From: a virus
Strand: one strand, 5' to 3'
Virus record (IMG/VR): IMGVR_UViG_3300037146_000035
Coordinates: 1-20,863 of that record
DNA length: 20,863 nucleotides
Made by a program: the position numbers and the translations under genes. Below the pieces are notes generated by a model. It was not told where the DNA came from. It did not search any database and worked only from the letters and a program-made list of their open reading frames with translations. Positions 1 through 6,582 of the stretch are shown here, piece after piece. Position 1 is the first letter of the stretch. Each line of letters starts with the position of its first letter.

Positions 1-63
1 GCCAGCCAGCCACATGTAGAAGATGTAGCGCCGAAGCCCGCGCCGTTTGAGCAGCCGTCTCAC
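1..63 (-). CDS. 5' end of an unidentified gene (partial, runs off left edge)
   Basis: Only the first 21 codons are in the window. The GTG start overlaps the stop of the SGNH hydrolase gene in a GTGA arrangement, the same coupling seen throughout this operon, which is why I take it as a real start. The visible peptide begins MRRLLKRRGLRRYIFYMWLAG: a strongly basic stretch followed by an aromatic, hydrophobic one. That could be the start of a membrane anchor or of a basic soluble protein. Too little is visible to assign a function. It is the next member of the sugar-related gene run. Confidence 0.5.
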   Translation of the reverse strand, partial: MRRLLKRRGLRRYIFYMWLAG

Positions 64-581
64 AGCGCCCCCGCCACCAGCTCCGCATACCGCTCATGCA
101 TCGCTACGTCGGGGTGGACGCCGTAGCCGTCGTCGAGGAGCGTGGCGCCCGTTCCGATCGCTCGGCTTCCGAGTGCCTTGCGGTAGTCGCCGATCCGCCA
201 GTCGTAGTTCTCCTCCGTGGGCGTGAAGCGTCTAATCGTGGGGTGCGGCGCGAGAATGATCGGCCTAGCCTGGATGGCCTCGCAGCGCGCGACCAGATCG
301 TTCACGTTCGCCACGTAGGCGTGGATGCCGACTCGCTCAGTGCCGAAGTCCGTTTCCCAGCGGTTCGCATCGTTGTGCCCGAACTGGATCACGACCACAT
401 CGGGCCGGTGCATCCCCACGTCCCGGAAGAACCGCTCCAACCCCAACCGCGTCGTGTCTCCACACACTCCGGCGTTGCGTACGTCGTGGCCTGTGAGGCG
501 TTCGAGGACTGCGGGCCATGCCTCGGAGGAGCGGACGCCTTGGCCGTAGGTGCAGGAGTCGCCGATGCAGATGATTTTCAC
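60..581 (-). CDS. SGNH/GDSL-family hydrolase
   Basis: A 173-aa protein with the SGNH hydrolase blocks: GDS at residues 7-9 (nucleophile Ser9) just after a short beta strand, an N-A-G at 36-38 (block II glycine region), GHND at 68-71 (block III Asn), and a C-terminal HP at 156-157. In most family members an Asp sits three residues before this His; here it is Tyr153, with Asp150/Asp151 further upstream, so the catalytic acid spacing is atypical. Family members are esterases, often acting on acetylated sugars or lipids. It lacks a signal peptide, so it should be cytoplasmic unless carried on the virion. Its ATG overlaps the stop of the epimerase gene by 4 bp, so the two are probably translated together. 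An inferred role is removing or adding acyl groups on the glycan made by the neighbours. Length is short but normal for the minimal fold. Confidence 0.85.
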   Translation of the reverse strand: MKIICIGDSCTYGQGVRSSEAWPAVLERLTGHDVRNAGVCGDTTRLGLERFFRDVGMHRPDVVVIQFGHNDANRWETDFGTERVGIHAYVANVNDLVARCEAIQARPIILAPHPTIRRFTPTEENYDWRIGDYRKALGSRAIGTGATLLDDGYGVHPDVAMHERYAELVAGAL

Positions 582-1522
582 GGTTCAACCACCGGGACTC
601 GGTGAAGGCGTCCCGAGCCGCCTTCGGCAAAGACCTGGGGGAAGGGGCCGCGCCCCTCCGCATCAAACCGCCGCACCCACTCCAACACCTGCGGCAACCC
701 CTCCTCAAGCTCCACCGTAGGCTCCCACCCGAGCAGTTGCAGCTTCGTCGTGGACAGCCGCTTGACGACGGTCTGGCGCTCGGGGGCGGGCACGACCTCG
801 ATCAGATCGGGGCTCGCGCCCGCCAGAGCGCAGCAACTCCCTGCGAGGTCAAGCATCGAGATCGGGCAGTCGTCTCGCCCGATGTTCCACACGCCCTGGT
901 AGCCGTCCTCAATCACCGCACGAATCCCCGCCACCGTGTCCCCGATCCAGCACCACGACCGCTCAGCACCCTCGTGGACCGTGATCGCCTTTCCGTGGAC
1001 CGCCTGCCACAGGAACGTGTCCAGCGCGCGCCGGCCGATGCCAGGGGGAGCGCCCGGGCCATACGGCATCGACAGCCGCACGACCTTCCAGCCCTCGGGC
1101 GCGTCCAGCCGACAGAACTCCTCGCCCTGCCACTTGCTCAATCCGTAGGCGTTGTGCGGGAGCTTGACCGGCCCCTCCTCCCAGCAGCACTCCTCGCCTT
1201 GATCCCCGTAGACCTCGCTCGAGGAGGCATACAGCACCGGCACGCCCCGCTCCCCGCACGCCTTCGCCACGAGGGCCGTCATCGTGACGTTGGACTCGAT
1301 GGTGTGGGCCAAGTCCTGCTCGCCGAACAGACGGCCTACCTGTGCTGCAAGGTGGATCACGAGGTCGGGTTCTGCGGCGTCCAGGTGTGCGGAGAACACG
1401 CCGGGGTGCGTCAGGTCCCCGTCGGCCTTGTCGTGGCCCTCGATCGAGTAGCCGTGGTCTGAGAGCTCGCGCCGTAGGTGGGAGCCGATGAAGCCTTTGT
1501 CTCCGGTGATGAGCGCCTTCAT
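578..1522 (-). CDS. NAD-dependent epimerase/dehydratase (extended SDR), nucleotide-sugar type
   Basis: A 314-aa extended short-chain dehydrogenase/reductase. The NAD(P)-binding glycine motif TGDKGFIG is at residues 7-14, an acidic residue after the second strand (D31) suggests NAD, HLAAQ is at 57-61, SSSEVYG at 100-106, and the catalytic YxxxK is Y126/K130. RLSMPYGPG around 148-156 is the usual substrate-side strand. Family members act on UDP-, dTDP- or GDP-sugars as 4-epimerases, 4,6-dehydratases or decarboxylases; the sequence does not tell me which. Length matches the family. It lies between a small gene upstream (4-bp ATGA overlap) and the SGNH hydrolase downstream (4-bp overlap). With three glycosyltransferase-like genes in the same operon, it probably supplies or converts an activated sugar for a phage-encoded glycan. 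Confidence 0.9.
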   Translation of the reverse strand: MKALITGDKGFIGSHLRRELSDHGYSIEGHDKADGDLTHPGVFSAHLDAAEPDLVIHLAAQVGRLFGEQDLAHTIESNVTMTALVAKACGERGVPVLYASSSEVYGDQGEECCWEEGPVKLPHNAYGLSKWQGEEFCRLDAPEGWKVVRLSMPYGPGAPPGIGRRALDTFLWQAVHGKAITVHEGAERSWCWIGDTVAGIRAVIEDGYQGVWNIGRDDCPISMLDLAGSCCALAGASPDLIEVVPAPERQTVVKRLSTTKLQLLGWEPTVELEEGLPQVLEWVRRFDAEGRGPFPQVFAEGGSGRLHRVPVVEP

Positions 1523-1713
1523 AGGCCCATACCCTCCCAGACGGCATCGTCGGGCGGCTCGGCTTTCAGCTCACGACCGAACCCGAACGCGGCGTTCGGC
1601 TCGCGGCGCTCGGATGCCTTGGCGGGCTCAATGACGCTGATCGTCAGCCCCGAGTGCGGATGCTCCCAGCGCTGCAACCGCTCGACCCATCGCCAGTCGC
1701 TCGGATGCTCCAC
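1519..1713 (-). CDS. Hypothetical 64-aa protein
   Basis: Family not recognised. It has a GTG start that shares one base with the TAG stop of the upstream 61-aa gene, and its stop overlaps the epimerase ATG by 4 bp. Both junctions support it as a real member of the operon. The sequence starts MEHPSDWRWVERLQRWEHPH and has a tryptophan-rich first third, followed by a polar region with Glu, Lys and Pro. There is no membrane segment and no metal-binding Cys/His cluster. It is probably a small accessory protein; no function is claimed. Confidence 0.6.
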   Translation of the reverse strand: MEHPSDWRWVERLQRWEHPHSGLTISVIEPAKASERREPNAAFGFGRELKAEPPDDAVWEGMGL

Positions 1714-1898
1714 TAGATCGACCCTTCCGACACCCGCCGCAGCGCACGCTTGGCCGCCTCGAACTGCGCCTCCGCCCGTGCCGCCGCCTCATGCGCGTCG
1801 GCGAGGAGTGAGCGGGCGTGCTCGACGTTCCGTGCCGCCTCTTGGAAGTCGCGGAGGATCTGGGCTTGGTGAACCGCTCGCGGGTCCTTGCGCCTCAT
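1713..1898 (-). CDS. Hypothetical 61-aa helical protein
   Basis: This small gene starts at ATG 1896-1898, which overlaps the stop of the EHD glycosyltransferase-like gene in an ATGA arrangement. It ends at TAG 1713-1715, sharing one base with the next GTG start. A longer frame extends upstream but would run antiphase through the glycosyltransferase gene, so the short start is preferred. The protein is rich in Ala, Glu, Arg and Gln, with heptad-like spacing from about residue 10 to 55 (for example RDFQEAARNVEHARSLL), suggesting one long amphipathic helix or coiled coil. It has no catalytic motif. It could be an oligomerisation or partner peptide for a neighbour. Confidence 0.6.
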   Translation of the reverse strand: MRRKDPRAVHQAQILRDFQEAARNVEHARSLLADAHEAAARAEAQFEAAKRALRRVSEGSI

Positions 1899-2422
1899 CG
1901 CCAACACCCGTGCACCGGCCCGACCTTCCACGGGCTCTCGGGCTCTGACCCGTCTCTCAGGTGCTCGAGCGGTGGCCCGTGAACATGCATGATCTCGCCT
2001 CCGGGGTTCAGGACGTGGGCTTGCAGGTGGGAGTCTATTCTGCACCAATGGCGGGGAGGGTGGTCTTCGTCTTCGATCTCGCCCACTCGCTCCATCGCGT
2101 CGGGGTAGCGCGCGATCAGTCCGGCGGAGAACTTCGCACACGAGAGGCCGGCGGTGACTTTGCCGACGTAGGGCACCTGGCATGAGCACCACGGGCGGTG
2201 GCAGGCGACCAGCTCGTCCAGGGTGTCGGGGAGGACGATTACGTCGTGCTCGATCACGATGAAGGTCTGGCCTGCGCTCCACAGGCTTGCCAGCAGCTCC
2301 CAATAGGCCTCATCCGACCCGGAGACATCTACGAAGGCCACATCCCAACCCGCCAGCGCCTGCACTGCCTCGGGGCGAAGCCGGGTGTAGGGCATCGCCA
2401 CGGTGGTTTCGTGGCCTCTCAC
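1895..2422 (-). CDS. Putative GT-A-like glycosyltransferase, EHD motif (paralogue A)
   Basis: A 175-aa protein. A predicted beta strand, TFIVIEHDVIV, places EHD at residues 58-60, where GT-A enzymes carry their metal-binding DxD. Further motifs are YW at 40-41, a PWCSC segment near 78, CAKF at 95-98, an Asp at 130 and HVHGPPLEH at 146-154. It shares this motif order with the protein at 3814-4302, so the two are paralogues. Glycosyltransferase function is inferred from the strand-EHD pattern and from the neighbouring sugar genes; it was not shown by database match. At 175 aa it is shorter than most GT-A enzymes. Start ATG overlaps the 95-aa gene's frame by 4 bp. No signal peptide or membrane segment is visible, so it should act in the cytoplasm. 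Confidence 0.6.
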   Translation of the reverse strand: MRGHETTVAMPYTRLRPEAVQALAGWDVAFVDVSGSDEAYWELLASLWSAGQTFIVIEHDVIVLPDTLDELVACHRPWCSCQVPYVGKVTAGLSCAKFSAGLIARYPDAMERVGEIEDEDHPPRHWCRIDSHLQAHVLNPGGEIMHVHGPPLEHLRDGSEPESPWKVGPVHGCWR

Positions 2423-2706
2423 GCCGATGAAGGACCGCCGTGCGCGATGAGAAGGGCCTCGGCATCCTTCAATGCTTCTCCTGCGCCATCATGGTCCTGC
2501 CAGCAGCCTCGGCCGTCGCAGCACCGATCGGCGTAAGCTGCGCAAACGACCCGCGCCAGCAGATCCAAGACCGGGGCCTTCTCGATGACCTCAACCCAGC
2601 CTGTGACTACATGCGTGGGCGGCGGCGCGTGGACGATCCACGACATTGTGCGGCGCGTCCCGACCCTGTCTTCTCGTGTTCCGAGCTTCCAAACCCTCAC
2701 CCGCAC
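2419..2706 (-). CDS. Hypothetical 95-aa protein
   Basis: Family not recognised. The GTG start at 2704-2706 lies three bases after the stop of the upstream glycosyltransferase-like gene, and the stop overlaps the next ATG by 4 bp. An internal ATG giving a start at MSWIVHAPPP (residue 21) is an alternative and would remove a basic leader. The protein has a cluster of Cys (CAAYADRCC and GRGCW) with nearby His and Asp, which might bind metal, though the spacing matches no family I know. The central part, VEVIEKAPVLDLLARVV, looks like a helix. It sits between two glycosyltransferase-like genes and is probably co-translated with them. Confidence 0.55.
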   Translation of the reverse strand: MRVRVWKLGTREDRVGTRRTMSWIVHAPPPTHVVTGWVEVIEKAPVLDLLARVVCAAYADRCCDGRGCWQDHDGAGEALKDAEALLIAHGGPSSA

Positions 2707-2709
2707 AGC

Positions 2710-3339
2710 CTACTCATACACTTCCGTGCGCAGGATCTTGAACAGGTTCTCGTTCGGCCAGCCGGGGAGCAGGTCGAGCGCTCGCGGTTTCGCCAACCCG
2801 ATCCACAGCTCCGCGTTCATGCGGTCGCCGGGCCCGCATCCGGGGAGCTTGCGCAGGTAGTCGCAGCGGGCCATCCAGTAGTTGCCGCCGAAGAACGGGG
2901 TATGGATCGCGCCGGGGAACTCCTCGGGGGTCAGCCAGTGGCAGCCAACGGCGTCGTGATCCTCCAACGCTTCAAGGTTCGCCCGCCAGTCGGAGACGAC
3001 CCGCCGGCACATCGACCGCCGCCAGTCCGCCCGGAACTTCGTCACGTCTGAGCTTCCCTTGGTGTGCGCATACATCACCGCGCCGTCGTTGCGCTGGACC
3101 CACTCACGCAGGGCGTTGATCGTGACCTGCTCGTAGCCCTCGTCAGCTTCGGCTGCGACTTTCACGTCGGGGAGCGGGCTGAAGGCATCGACTGCTGCTG
3201 CTCGCCAGAAGGGCTGACCCACGAGTCCGAGGTAGACGGGGCCGGTGAAGTCGGCTTTCAGGAGAGCGTCAACCTGTTCGGAGACGGGCTCGGTCCAGTC
3301 GCCTGCTGCGTAGACGTGGTACCAGTGGGCGAGGTTCAC
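2710..3339 (-). CDS. Putative glycosyltransferase-like protein (YAHTKG/FFGGNYW type)
   Basis: A 209-aa protein from the GTG start at 3337-3339, which overlaps the upstream stop as GTGA. A start 18 codons further upstream (3393) is open but lies inside the preceding gene, so I prefer the coupled one. Visible motifs are YHVYAAGDW near the N terminus, YAHTKG at 90-95, WRRSM at 106-110, GCHW at 132-135, FFGGNYWMA at 149-157 and AELWIG at 176-181. From memory, this motif set recurs in glycosyltransferase-like proteins of actinobacteria and their phages, where HTKG and the FGGNxW segment are the hallmark. The exact donor and acceptor are unknown. It lies in a run with two EHD proteins and an epimerase, which supports a glycan role. 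Confidence 0.6.
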   Translation of the reverse strand: MNLAHWYHVYAAGDWTEPVSEQVDALLKADFTGPVYLGLVGQPFWRAAAVDAFSPLPDVKVAAEADEGYEQVTINALREWVQRNDGAVMYAHTKGSSDVTKFRADWRRSMCRRVVSDWRANLEALEDHDAVGCHWLTPEEFPGAIHTPFFGGNYWMARCDYLRKLPGCGPGDRMNAELWIGLAKPRALDLLPGWPNENLFKILRTEVYE

Positions 3340-3803
3340 TCGGGGCGCTTGACCGGCCACGCCCCTGGATAGGCGCGCTGTACGATGCGCCATCCGAGCT
3401 GGTGCTGGCAGGCGTGGATGCCGTCCACGAACTCGCGCAGTTCGTCGGGGTGTCGGCGGTCAAGCTGGCCGAAGGCGTTGACTGCGGCGACAAGATACTC
3501 GCTGACCTCGCGCTCGACGTCGGTCAGGCCGTCCGCTGCGCCCACGACCTCGCCGAATGGCTCGGCCGACTCGGCGAAGAACGCGCGGTCGGAGTCGCGC
3601 TGGGCTGCCGCATCGCGCTCCGAGTAGTCGGGCTCGGCGGCGCCCACGTTGACCGTGTTCACGTAGTCCCTCGCCTGCACGGGGGTCTGGAAGTACGGCA
3701 TCAGCCGAGAGGCAAGCTCCGTCGCTCGCTCCAACTTCTCGATCAGCGCATCGACCTCCGTCGAGTCGATCCCGATCTTGATCGTTGAGGTCGTGCGCGC
3801 CAC
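3336..3803 (-). CDS. Hypothetical 155-aa helical protein
   Basis: Family not recognised. I chose the GTG start at 3801-3803, eleven bases after the upstream stop; an ATG at 3849-3851 is in frame but would overlap the upstream gene by 38 bp. The first 50 residues (STIKIGIDSTEVDALIEKLE onward) resemble an N-terminal strand followed by an amphipathic helix, a look common in phage structural accessory proteins. The middle is acidic, and the C terminal half has DGIHACQHQLGWRIVQRAY, which is probably helical. There is no membrane segment and no catalytic motif. It lies between two glycosyltransferase-like genes and is translationally coupled to the downstream one through a GTGA overlap. Confidence 0.65.
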   Translation of the reverse strand: MARTTSTIKIGIDSTEVDALIEKLERATELASRLMPYFQTPVQARDYVNTVNVGAAEPDYSERDAAAQRDSDRAFFAESAEPFGEVVGAADGLTDVEREVSEYLVAAVNAFGQLDRRHPDELREFVDGIHACQHQLGWRIVQRAYPGAWPVKRPE

Positions 3804-3813
3804 GCCTTGCAGC

Positions 3814-4302
3814 TTACTGGTGCCGGTGCTCGATCGCGGGCCAATGCACATGCACCTGCCGCTGCACCGAGGCGAACACCGCGATGTCCACGAACTGCCA
3901 CGTCTGCTCTCCCAACTCCCTCACCCGCACGCTCGGCTCAATCTTGCAGAACCCGATCCCCCCGAAGTCCGCCCACTCATCACCCTCCTCGATCCACACT
4001 CCTCCACACGGAGGCTGTCTGCCGGTGCGGTGCGCCCAGTGGGGGCCGCCGGAGGGCTTGCCTAGAAAATAGGCCCAGGTGCAGAAGGGCTCGGGGCAGT
4101 CGAGCAGGGTCTGGATCAGGTCGTCTGAGCACTCCATGTCGTGCTCGACGTTGACGATCGTGCGGCGGGACTGCCACCACACCTCGACGCCCCGCCAGTA
4201 GTCGAGCGGGTCAATGCAGCGTATGGGCACAACCGCGAACCGCTCCGACGCGACGTAATCCTCGCCTGGCAGGCATGAGGCCAGAACCAGCGGCCTAGCC
4301 AC
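3814..4302 (-). CDS. Putative GT-A-like glycosyltransferase, EHD motif (paralogue B)
   Basis: A 162-aa protein paralogous to the gene at 1895-2422. Shared landmarks in the same order are YW (35-36), a beta strand ending in VEHD with EHD at 53-55, a Cys-Pro-containing segment followed by FCTW (73-76), FLGK (79-82), a GFCK segment (117-120), Asp139, and HVHWPAIEH (151-159). The repeated His/Glu signature at the C terminus suggests a conserved metal or substrate site. A short Gly/Cys insertion around residues 84-112 is not in paralogue A. GT activity is inferred from the EHD motif and context. The gene overlaps the small Cys-containing gene upstream by 8 bp. It could modify a different acceptor, or add a second sugar to the one added by its paralogue. 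Confidence 0.6.
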   Translation of the reverse strand: MARPLVLASCLPGEDYVASERFAVVPIRCIDPLDYWRGVEVWWQSRRTIVNVEHDMECSDDLIQTLLDCPEPFCTWAYFLGKPSGGPHWAHRTGRQPPCGGVWIEEGDEWADFGGIGFCKIEPSVRVRELGEQTWQFVDIAVFASVQRQVHVHWPAIEHRHQ

Positions 4303-4594
4303 GCGTCTCCCTCACGACCGACTCGACCTCCACCAGCTCCCCGCCCCGATTGACGAAGTGGCGCAGGACCCTCGGCCCAACGGGGCACCGTTCGCCTCGC
4401 CCGTGCGCCGGCGCCTCACGTCGGCAGTTCAAGCAGTGGCCCGTGCCGTCGTCCGTCCAGCGCCCCCGCTTGTTGCTGAAGGCTCCGTCGTACAGGTACT
4501 CGGCCTCGGCCTTCCGCGCCCCGCCCTCTCCCTCATTGATCCCGATACCTCGCGGGGTCTTGATCTGCTCGGGCGGTAGGGGCTGCGGGGTCAT
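4295..4594 (-). CDS. Hypothetical 99-aa protein with possible zinc-binding site
   Basis: This gene begins at the base just after the stop of the 440-aa capsid gene and overlaps the next gene by 8 bp, so it belongs to the same transcript. The N-terminal half is polar with Gly and Glu. The middle holds CLNCRREAPAHGRGERC: a CxxC followed by a His and a third Cys, a plausible small zinc site. The C-terminal quarter (VNRGGELVEVESVVRE) looks like a beta hairpin. The family is not recognised. Its position directly after a capsid gene would fit a decoration or head-completion protein, but nothing in the sequence proves that. Confidence 0.6.
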   Translation of the reverse strand: MTPQPLPPEQIKTPRGIGINEGEGGARKAEAEYLYDGAFSNKRGRWTDDGTGHCLNCRREAPAHGRGERCPVGPRVLRHFVNRGGELVEVESVVRETRG

Positions 4595-5917
4595 CTACTT
4601 CTTGCTGGTCGCGTATCCGGCGCTCGTGGTCGCGGAGGTTCCGGCCGCGTGCCGCGTGATCGCCGCAGTGTACTGGCGGAGGTTCAGGAGCACCTGCAGC
4701 GTGTCCGCTTTCGTTTCCACGAAGGGCGTGAGGATCGGCTCGTCCTCCATCAGCACAATCGCATCCGCTGGCGCTGAAATCAGGAACTGTGTCTGCGAGG
4801 TCGTGCCGAAGGCCGGGATGTTGTCGTCCTCGAACCACAACACGCCGCCGGGCAGCACGTTGCCGGTAAACCGGGACCACTTCGGGAGCCGGTTTGACCC
4901 GCCGTCGTAATCGTCGGCGCCAGTCGTGATCGGGAAGCCTGGCACGTACTGCGGGATCATAAGCGGGCGTTTGTTCGTGGTGTCCACTTGGCGGGAGACA
5001 TAGCTGTAGAAATCCGAGGTCGAGAAGGCATGGGTCGGGCGCAGACGGGTTCCCGCAGTGTCGGTAATTTCCTCGCGACCGATCGCGAGGTCTTCCCAGA
5101 ACTTTTCGGCTTCCCATGTGCCGGTGAGTTTCCCGGTGATCGCCGTGCCCTTCGTAATCGCCCGCCCCAGCACGTACTTATCCACGGCTTCGTCGAGCTG
5201 CTGCTGGATCTGTAGCCCGAGCACGACATCAAGCGAGCCGCCGCCGGTCATGCCGCGGTCGCGGAGCTGGAGCGACAGAGTGATCTCCCCCGTGATTGTC
5301 TCCACTTCGGCGCCTTCCAGCGCTGACACCGGAGCCGTTTCCGTGACTGAGCCGCCCTCGGACTGTTCGGTCGCTTTCGCGCCCGTGGAGTAGAAGGGCA
5401 GATAGATGTGCATCCCGAAGGGCGGCAGCGGGAGCCCGTGGCACTGGTCGGCGAACGAGCGTGCGGCCCCACGGTATGGAGCCCACTGGTCGAGCAGGAA
5501 GAACGGGGACACGAACGCGGCGGCTTCACCGGGCGACGTGGCGCTGATTCCGCCGTCGGTGCCCGTTGCGCGCAGCTCGGAGAGGAGCTTCGTCATCCGC
5601 TTGCGGTGCTCGGCTTCGTCGAACACGCGGGTCCGCGCTCGGAAGATGCGCTCCGCCCGACGCCCCTCGACGCTCCGCTGGTCGATCTCATAGGCGAGCT
5701 CGCGGCCGTAGTCTGAGAGCCGCTGGAGTGCTGCGTGGCGAGTCGGTGCCTGCATGTCGGCCAGCGCGATCCTGTCGGCGTAGTAGGAGTGGTGGGAGTG
5801 CAGGTGGTAGGTGCGCGGCTCGCTCACGACGCGGGTCTGCCGGTCGCGCGCCAGGCGTTCGCCGATGATTCGGTCTATCTCCGTCTGCTGTTCGGGCGTG
5901 AAGGCCACCTTGGACAT
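4595..5917 (-). CDS. Major capsid protein, HK97 fold (paralogue 1)
   Basis: A 440-aa protein. I chose ATG 5915-5917 because AAAGGTGAG lies at a good distance upstream; an in-frame start further upstream (6025) has no such site. Residues 1-110 are charged and helical (EIDRIIGERLARDRQ and onward), fitting the delta/scaffold domain that the prohead protease removes. The rest shares order and motifs with the 554-aa protein at 6583-8247: SPGEAAAFVSPFF, the FADQC..LP..GMHIYLP region, a G-rich TE..SVTETAP segment, the IQQQLDEAVDKYVLG helix and a C-terminal TKADTLQVLLNLRQY. This is the usual HK97 major capsid architecture (pfam05065 type). It would form hexons or pentons of the icosahedral shell. It is the second capsid gene in transcription order, with a homing endonuclease gene between it and its paralogue. 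Confidence 0.85.
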   Translation of the reverse strand: MSKVAFTPEQQTEIDRIIGERLARDRQTRVVSEPRTYHLHSHHSYYADRIALADMQAPTRHAALQRLSDYGRELAYEIDQRSVEGRRAERIFRARTRVFDEAEHRKRMTKLLSELRATGTDGGISATSPGEAAAFVSPFFLLDQWAPYRGAARSFADQCHGLPLPPFGMHIYLPFYSTGAKATEQSEGGSVTETAPVSALEGAEVETITGEITLSLQLRDRGMTGGGSLDVVLGLQIQQQLDEAVDKYVLGRAITKGTAITGKLTGTWEAEKFWEDLAIGREEITDTAGTRLRPTHAFSTSDFYSYVSRQVDTTNKRPLMIPQYVPGFPITTGADDYDGGSNRLPKWSRFTGNVLPGGVLWFEDDNIPAFGTTSQTQFLISAPADAIVLMEDEPILTPFVETKADTLQVLLNLRQYTAAITRHAAGTSATTSAGYATSKK

Positions 5918-6006
5918 CTCGCTCACCTTTCGTTCGAGTCCGACGCATTGGGCCGCCGCGTCGTCAGGCGGTAAGCGGGAGTCCGGCGAGGCCGGTAGGT
6001 TTCCGT

Positions 6007-6047
6007 AGGCGCCCGGGGACCGCATGCCCTGGGCGCCTTACATGCGG
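6007..6047. repeat. Overlapping inverted repeats upstream of the 440-aa capsid gene
   Basis: AGGCGCCC (6007-6014) is a perfect inverted match of GGGCGCCT (6031-6038), with an inner GGG/CCC pair. CCGCATG (6020-6026) is a perfect inverted match of CATGCGG (6041-6047). The two hairpins share bases, so only one can form at a time. The site lies in the leader between the endonuclease gene and the capsid start. It could be an attenuator, an RNase processing site or a terminator; there is no T-tract. Confidence 0.6.
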
Positions 6048-6080
6048 AACCCGGATGCGGCCGGGGAAGGGAGCAGCACC

Positions 6081-6527
6081 ATGACGGCGGGAGGCGATCC
6101 CTTCGGGTATTGGCTCGCTGGCTTCATTGATGGCGAGGGCAGCTTTGCGATCACGCATAAACCCGTGCCGGGCAGCGGCAAGTGGGGGTGTTCGCTGACG
6201 ATCGGGCTGCGCGACGATGACGCGCCCATCCTGCGCGAGATCATGGAGTGGACGGGCGTGGGGCGGCTGTACCACCGGCCCCGAGGACCCCGCGGGCATC
6301 CCGCGACACTCTGGCTCGTTCAGTCGCGCCCCGGCTGCGAACGCATGGTCATCTTGCTAGACCAGCATCCGCTGAGGGCTAAGAAGCGCCGCGACTATGA
6401 GATCTGGCGCGAGGCGGTACGGGCGTGGGCCAATGTGCGGAGAGGCCCCGGTTCGCATTCGCTCTCCACGTGGGCGCGGATGGCTGCGCTTGAGAAGGAG
6501 TTGCGCGCGTCGCGCGCCTATGAGTGA
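6081..6527 (+). CDS. LAGLIDADG homing endonuclease
   Basis: A 148-aa protein on the strand opposite to the capsid genes on both sides. The start at ATG 6081 follows a GGGGAAGGGAG ribosome site by eight bases, which decides it over a longer frame. The core motif is YWLAGFIDGEGSF near residues 10-22, the classic LAGLIDADG helix with its catalytic acidic residue. A later LRDDDAPILREIMEWTG helix and GRLYH strand fit the alpha-beta-beta fold. There is one motif only, so the enzyme would act as a homodimer on a near-palindromic target. No self-splicing intron or intein is apparent, so it is free-standing. Homing endonucleases of phages cut alleles lacking the gene and spread by repair copying. The gene ends two bases before the tRNA-like hairpin at 6529. 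Confidence 0.9.
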   Translation: MTAGGDPFGYWLAGFIDGEGSFAITHKPVPGSGKWGCSLTIGLRDDDAPILREIMEWTGVGRLYHRPRGPRGHPATLWLVQSRPGCERMVILLDQHPLRAKKRRDYEIWREAVRAWANVRRGPGSHSLSTWARMAALEKELRASRAYE

Positions 6528-6528
6528 A

Positions 6529-6574
6529 GGCTGGCGGGCGGAATCGAACCGCCCTTCATACCAAGTTGCCAGCC
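6529..6574 (-). other. tRNA acceptor/T-arm-like mini-helix (truncated tRNA or mimic)
   Basis: Read on the minus strand, GGCTGGC at the 5' end pairs perfectly with GCCAGCC at the 3' end (7 bp). Inside is GGCGG-TTCGATT-CCGCC, a perfect five-pair T-stem with a canonical TTCGATT loop. Only about 13 nt separate the 5' acceptor strand from the T-arm, so there is no room for a D-arm or anticodon arm. It starts nine bases after the stop of the 554-aa capsid gene. It could be a tRNA remnant, an old attachment site, a tRNA mimic that stabilises mRNA, or a two-way terminator. Confidence 0.65.
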
Positions 6575-6582
6575 GTGGTCAC

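Noticed and set aside
602-1462. Long rightward open frame opposite the epimerase gene
   Set aside because: It is rich in Arg, Pro, Leu and His with no domain pattern, and it lies exactly over a clear SDR gene. High GC content leaves antisense frames open.
2440-3051. Rightward 203-aa open frame
   Set aside because: It overlaps two coupled leftward genes in antisense and has low-complexity composition and no ribosome site.
4350-4910. Rightward 186-aa open frame over the 440-aa capsid 3' end
   Set aside because: It covers the conserved capsid C terminus in antisense and has no recognisable motif or ribosome site.
6529-6574. A complete tRNA gene
   Set aside because: There is no space for D and anticodon arms, and upstream bases do not form an anticodon stem.
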